Shown: in pieces, positions 7,393 to 10,468 of the stretch | Numbering within the stretch: the first letter of the stretch is position 1 | Layout of the letters: each line of letters opens with the position of its first letter | The notes under the pieces: generated by a model | Database searches by the model: none | What the model saw: only the letters and a program-made list of their open reading frames with translations | Told to the model about the DNA's origin: nothing | From: Deltaproteobacteria bacterium | GTDB lineage: Bacteria; Desulfobacterota; Desulfarculia; Adiutricales; Adiutricaceae | Length of the DNA: 10,468 nucleotides | Assembly: GCA_031288745.1 (NCBI GenBank) | Contig: JAITQT010000215.1 | Span: 1-10,468 of the forward strand | Direction: 5' to 3' | Translations under genes and position numbers: made by a program

Positions 7393-7766
7393 CCAATCTT
7401 TTTTTGACCGCTAGCCAAGCATGGGCCATGGCCCCCAGCCCCGGAGGCGAGGGTGGCACCCAACAAGGCGGCGGGGCGCAGCTGTTCATCATTATGGGCG
7501 GCTTTATCTTGATTTTTTATTTTCTGCTCATTCGGCCCCAGAAAAAGCAACAAAAAGAGCGCCAGTTAATGCTTGATAATATAAAAAAAGGCGACCGCAT
7601 CCAAACTAGCGGCGGCCTTTTGGGCGTGGTCACTGGGGTTGACCAAAGAGAACTAACCGTACGCATAGCCCCGGAGGTGAGGGTTAAGTTAGCTAAGGGG
7701 GCCGTGGTGGCGGTGCTTAAAAGCGAGGAAAGCCCTGCTCCTATCGAGACCTCAACCCAAAAATAG
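7386..7766 (+). CDS. yajC: Sec translocon accessory protein YajC
   Basis: YajC is a small inner-membrane protein that copurifies with SecD and SecF and assists SecYEG-mediated export. The 126-residue protein begins with a short hydrophobic stretch and a Gly/Pro-rich periplasmic segment (about 17-30). A single membrane helix follows at about 33-49, then the family hallmark IRPQKKQQKERQ (49-60). The cytoplasmic domain shows KKGDRIQTSGGLLGVV (67-82), also typical. The tail is polar. The start is supported by GGAGA (7375-7379), six bases upstream and inside tgt. The gene overlaps the tgt stop, so translation may be coupled. A 178-base gap with structured RNA separates it from secD, unusually long for this pair. 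Confidence 0.96.
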   Translation: MLTNLFLTASQAWAMAPSPGGEGGTQQGGGAQLFIIMGGFILIFYFLLIRPQKKQQKERQLMLDNIKKGDRIQTSGGLLGVVTGVDQRELTVRIAPEVRVKLAKGAVVAVLKSEESPAPIETSTQK

Positions 7767-7804
7767 TTCTTTTAGCCTCAAACCCTAGCCGCTCGACCCT
7801 AGAG

Positions 7805-7819
7805 AGCCCTAGATGGGCT
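7805..7819 (+). repeat. Hairpin at the start of the secD leader
   Basis: AGCCC (7805-7809) pairs with GGGCT (7815-7819) around TAGAT, enclosing the ATG of a possible small ORF. The motif CCCTAG occurs at 7783-7788, 7797-7802 and 7807-7812, and its complement CTAGGG at 7852-7857. CCCTAG 7807-7812 could therefore pair with 7852-7857 instead of forming the local hairpin, giving two exclusive folds. Function is unproven. Confidence 0.35.
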
Positions 7820-7905
7820 TGGTGAGCTTAGAGCGGGGAACGAGCTACGTCCTAGGGGCTATTTTATTGTTAACTATAACCGCCCGGCCTCTGAGCCGGA
7901 CCTAA
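7813..7905 (+). CDS. Possible 30-residue leader peptide upstream of secD
   Basis: An ATG-started ORF of 30 codons plus TAA lies wholly inside the yajC-secD gap. The product has a polar start (E7, R8), a hydrophobic stretch at 12-23 (YVLGAILLLTIT) and a basic, proline-containing end, ARPLSRT. A purine stretch AGAGAG (7801-7806) is a plausible ribosome binding site. The stop codon falls inside a nested hairpin (7878-7911), so translating ribosomes would open that hairpin. This resembles leader-peptide control of a downstream gene. I recognise no family. The peptide is too short for its hydrophobic part to leave the ribosome before termination, unlike SecM, VemP or MifM. An ORF of this length can also arise by chance. 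Confidence 0.3.
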   Translation: MGLVSLERGTSYVLGAILLLTITARPLSRT

Positions 7906-7911
7906 GCGGTT
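7878..7911 (+). promoter_or_regulatory. Nested hairpin before secD, possible attenuator
   Basis: The outer stem AACCGC (7878-7883) pairs with GCGGTT (7906-7911). The inner stem CCGGC (7884-7888) pairs with GCCGG (7895-7899) around a 6-base loop, and ACCTAA (7900-7905) is a one-sided bulge. Pyrimidine-rich sequence and a seven-T run (7925-7931) follow, so it could act as a loose terminator or attenuator ahead of secD. The pairing is exact; its role is inferred. Confidence 0.42.
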
Positions 7912-7944
7912 TGTTCTCTACTTATTTTTTTCGAGATATCATCT

Positions 7945-9555
7945 ATGGCAAAAAATCTCCTCTGGCGGGGCCTTATTTTAGTTTTCGTCCTGGTTTTTAG
8001 CTTAAGCTACATTCTCCCGACCGTTTTAACCTACCTTTCAACTGACGGTCAAATTACGGGTTTTTGGGCTCGAATTTTACCAAAAAAAACTATCAACCTA
8101 GGGCTAGACCTTAAGGGCGGCATCTATTTGGTTATGGAGATTGATCTTGAGGCTGCGGTTAACAATAACGCCCGCCGGACTACCGACGAGATGCGCCGTA
8201 GGCTAACGGAAGCTAAGATCACGGAATTTAAACTTTTTAACGAGCAGTCACCCAATATTACCTTAGAATTAGTAAATCAAGAAGACCTAGAAAAGTTTAG
8301 AGATACTCTCTCCAAACAGTTCCCTAACCTTGAAATTAAGTCCTTAGATGGTCTAAAGCTCATTATTACTTTTACTAGTTCCGGCTTAGACGAGATTCGC
8401 GATTTAACCACCCGCCAGGCATTAGAGACCATCCGCAACCGAGTGGATATGTTTGGCGTGGCTGAACCCGATATCCGTCCTCAAGGTCAAGACCGCATCG
8501 TTATCCAGCTGCCAGGCCTAAGCGATCCGCAACAGGCCATTGATATGATTGGCAAAACAGCTATATTAGAGTTTAAGCTAGTCGATAACGGCTCTAAATC
8601 GCCCCAAGAGGCCTTGCGCAACGGCCCACCTCCGGGGACGGAGGTGCTCTACGAAAGGCGAGTCGATCCTATTACTGGCAAAGAGCGCCAACTGCCCATA
8701 TTGGTACGTAAGCAAGCCCTCATGACCGGAGACTCCCTTATCGACTCTAGGGCCGTTCGCGGGCCCCAGCTAGGGGAGCCTAGGGTGACCATGACCTTTG
8801 ATAGCCGTGGAGCTAGAGAGTTTGACGAGATTACCCAACGCTATATTGGTAGGCAATTGGCTATTGTTTTAGATAACCAAGTCTATAGTGCCCCTTCCAT
8901 TAATACCCGTATCCCCGATGGGGAAGCCTATATAGAGGGCTCTTTTACTTTAGAAGAGGCGAGAGTGTTAGCGGTGGTCCTGAGGGCCGGGGCCCTCCCG
9001 GCCCCGGTTAAGGTTATTGAAGAGCGGACCGTGGGCCCCTCTTTAGGTCAAGACTCCATCGGCCAAGGCTTTAAGGCCGGTGTCAGCGGCTTAACTCTTA
9101 TCCTTCTTTTCATGCTTATCTATTACCGCTGGAGTGGGCTAATAGCTGATATCGCTCTAGCCCTAAACTTTCCCATAATCTTAGGAGCCTTAGCCGGCTT
9201 CGGGGCCACTTTAACCCTTCCGGGCATCTTTGGTCTAGTCTTAACCTTAGCCATGGCCGTGGACGCCAACGTCTTAATTTTTGAAAGGATTAGAGAGGAA
9301 ATTAGGGCCGGTAAAGGGCCCAACGGCGCGGTTAACGGCGGCTTTGCTCGAGCTTTTTGGACTATCTTTGATGCCAACCTAACCACCGTCTTAACAGCTA
9401 TGGTCCTCTATCAGTTTGGCTCCGGGCCCATCAGGGGCTTTGCGGTCACTTTGATTATAGGTATTCTCTCTTCCATGTTTACGGCTATCTTCGTTTCCAG
9501 ATGGATCTTTGATTTAGTATTATACAAAATCAGAGTTAAAAGAATAAGCATATAG
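7945..9555 (+). CDS. secD: Protein translocase subunit SecD
   Basis: SecD is an RND-superfamily membrane protein which, with SecF, uses the ion gradient to pull exported proteins through SecYEG on the periplasmic side. The 536-residue length is usual for a SecD not fused to SecF. TM1 lies at about 8-31, followed by LGLDLKGG (52-59), a conserved periplasmic motif. The large periplasmic P1 region runs to about 370, with RNRVDMFGVAEPDI (164-177) and GPSLGQDSI (364-372). Five more membrane helices fall at about 376-395, 402-420, 426-446, 478-492 and 498-520. TM4 carries AMAVDANVLIFERIREE with D440, the proton-relay position. The ATG at 7945 puts TM1 at the N terminus. Only a weak GAGA (7933-7936) precedes it. 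secF follows after 28 bases, so the two are surely co-transcribed. Confidence 0.98.
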   Translation: MAKNLLWRGLILVFVLVFSLSYILPTVLTYLSTDGQITGFWARILPKKTINLGLDLKGGIYLVMEIDLEAAVNNNARRTTDEMRRRLTEAKITEFKLFNEQSPNITLELVNQEDLEKFRDTLSKQFPNLEIKSLDGLKLIITFTSSGLDEIRDLTTRQALETIRNRVDMFGVAEPDIRPQGQDRIVIQLPGLSDPQQAIDMIGKTAILEFKLVDNGSKSPQEALRNGPPPGTEVLYERRVDPITGKERQLPILVRKQALMTGDSLIDSRAVRGPQLGEPRVTMTFDSRGAREFDEITQRYIGRQLAIVLDNQVYSAPSINTRIPDGEAYIEGSFTLEEARVLAVVLRAGALPAPVKVIEERTVGPSLGQDSIGQGFKAGVSGLTLILLFMLIYYRWSGLIADIALALNFPIILGALAGFGATLTLPGIFGLVLTLAMAVDANVLIFERIREEIRAGKGPNGAVNGGFARAFWTIFDANLTTVLTAMVLYQFGSGPIRGFAVTLIIGILSSMFTAIFVSRWIFDLVLYKIRVKRISI

Positions 9556-9583
9556 CCTTTTTATTTAGGGATAATTTTAACTT

Positions 9584-10468
9584 ATGTCCTTAGAATTAGT
9601 AAAACCGGGCGTAAATTTTAACTTCATCGGCCACCGTTATTATGCCTTCGCCTTCTCCGGGGCCTTGATCTTAATCTCCATCCTCTCCGTGTTTTGGCGT
9701 CAAGGCCTTAACTTGGGCGTGGATTTTAAAGGAGGCTTGCTCCTCCAAATCAGATTGACCGAAGATCCAGGGGCCGAAGGCTTAAGAGCGCGCTTGGCCA
9801 ATTCTGGGCTAGACGTCTCTAGTATTCAGGAGTTCGGCGAGGCTGGCGGTCGCGAGTATCTCTTAAACATTAGCGGCGGCACGGTTAAAGAAGGCCTAAG
9901 CCTAACTAAAGGGGCCGTTGAGGCCTTAAACGGCTTATTTGGGGCTGATAAGGTAGAGATCAGGCGCGAGGAAATGGTCGGCCCCAAAGTGGGGCAAGAT
10001 TTACGTCAAAAAGCCTTATACGCTATTTATTATAGTATTTTACTGATCATTATTTATATTTCAGGGCGATTTGAACGTAAATGGTTCATGTCGGCTCTCT
10101 TCGTTGGCATCCTCCTAGGGGCCATTAACTTGGTGGCCCTCTTTGGCGTTGGCGTGGGTACCTTAATCATCATTGCCTTAGTGGTCACTTTGATTACCTG
10201 TTACTTACTTAAATTTTCTTTCGCTTTAGGTGGGATAGTCGCCTTAATTCACGACGTCATTATTACCACGGGCTTTTTTTCTATTTTAAATAAAGAAATT
10301 ACCCTATCCTTTGTGGCCGCTATTTTAACTATTATCGGTTACTCTCTAAACGACTCAATTATCGTTTTTGATCGCATTCGAGAAAACACCCAGCGCAACC
10401 GCAAGGCTGAGTTCGCCCCAACCATTAACCACAGTATTAACGAAACCTTATCGCGCACTATTTTAACC
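9584..10468 (+). CDS. secF: Protein translocase subunit SecF (3' end outside the window)
   Basis: The first 295 codons are open to the window edge; no stop is reached. SecF partners SecD in ion-driven protein export. TM1 is at about 20-38, followed by the periplasmic motif LGVDFKGG (44-51) and VGPKVGQDL (132-140). ALIHDVIITTGFF (220-232) contains the conserved HD pair. IGYSLNDSIIVFDRIREN (251-268) is the other hallmark. The sequence stops inside INETLSRTILT (285-295), just before the conserved TS. Between GRFE (161-164) and FALGGIVALIHD (213-224) there is a hydrophobic stretch of about 46 residues that E. coli SecF lacks; it looks like two extra membrane helices (about 168-188 and 191-209). 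A weak AGGGA (9567-9571) lies 12 bases before the ATG. The identity is secure; perhaps two membrane helices and the tail are missing. Confidence 0.97.
   Translation, partial: MSLELVKPGVNFNFIGHRYYAFAFSGALILISILSVFWRQGLNLGVDFKGGLLLQIRLTEDPGAEGLRARLANSGLDVSSIQEFGEAGGREYLLNISGGTVKEGLSLTKGAVEALNGLFGADKVEIRREEMVGPKVGQDLRQKALYAIYYSILLIIIYISGRFERKWFMSALFVGILLGAINLVALFGVGVGTLIIIALVVTLITCYLLKFSFALGGIVALIHDVIITTGFFSILNKEITLSFVAAILTIIGYSLNDSIIVFDRIRENTQRNRKAEFAPTINHSINETLSRTILT

Noticed and set aside
9123..9386. 87-codon minus-strand ORF in secD
   Set aside because: It is opposite the conserved membrane region of secD, and its Lys/Ala/Pro-rich product is typical of a shadow frame.

Overview
The window carries nine protein genes, all on the + strand, from what looks like the core chromosome of a Gram-negative bacterium. 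Order: tyrS, a Nudix hydrolase gene, a lipoprotein gene, rnj (RNase J), an unpaired proA, tgt, yajC, secD, and secF, which runs off the right edge. Several points suggest a relative of Desulfovibrionia (Desulfobacterota, the former Deltaproteobacteria). These are a proteobacterial-type lipoprotein next to an RNase J gene, tgt-yajC-secD-secF with separate secD and secF, and ProA wording such as HYKGV, RPATCNALE and KLHAYGPMG that resembles Desulfovibrio ProA from memory. A membrane insertion in SecF that I also recall from that group fits too. This placement is an inference without a database search. Leucine codons lean to TTA and CTA, and the hexamer GGGGCC is very common, so it is not a typical high-GC Desulfovibrio.

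Layout. 1-235 is non-coding, with two inverted repeats and a consensus -10 box just before tyrS. 236-1555 is tyrS. 1659-4686 holds the Nudix, lipoprotein and RNase J genes with short gaps (38 and 53 bases), probably one transcript. 4687-4896 is non-coding, with a minus-strand terminator-like hairpin and a strong hairpin touching the proA ribosome binding site. 4897-6144 is proA. A 66-base, very AT-rich gap follows, with a perfect 14-base palindrome over the proA stop. 6211-7766 is tgt overlapping yajC. The 178-base yajC-secD gap holds a possible 30-codon leader ORF that ends inside a nested hairpin. secD (7945-9555) and secF (from 9584) complete the Sec-accessory operon.

How the genes work together. 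Tgt makes queuosine-modified tRNA, and its gene overlaps the start of yajC. YajC, SecD and SecF form the ion-driven accessory complex of the SecYEG translocon. TyrS charges tRNA-Tyr, RNase J processes and degrades RNA, and ProA supplies proline precursor. No mobile element, CRISPR array, tRNA, rRNA or phage gene is visible. The most interesting item is the possible leader peptide plus hairpin upstream of secD, because Sec-accessory genes in other bacteria are controlled by arrest peptides encoded upstream. It remains a hypothesis.
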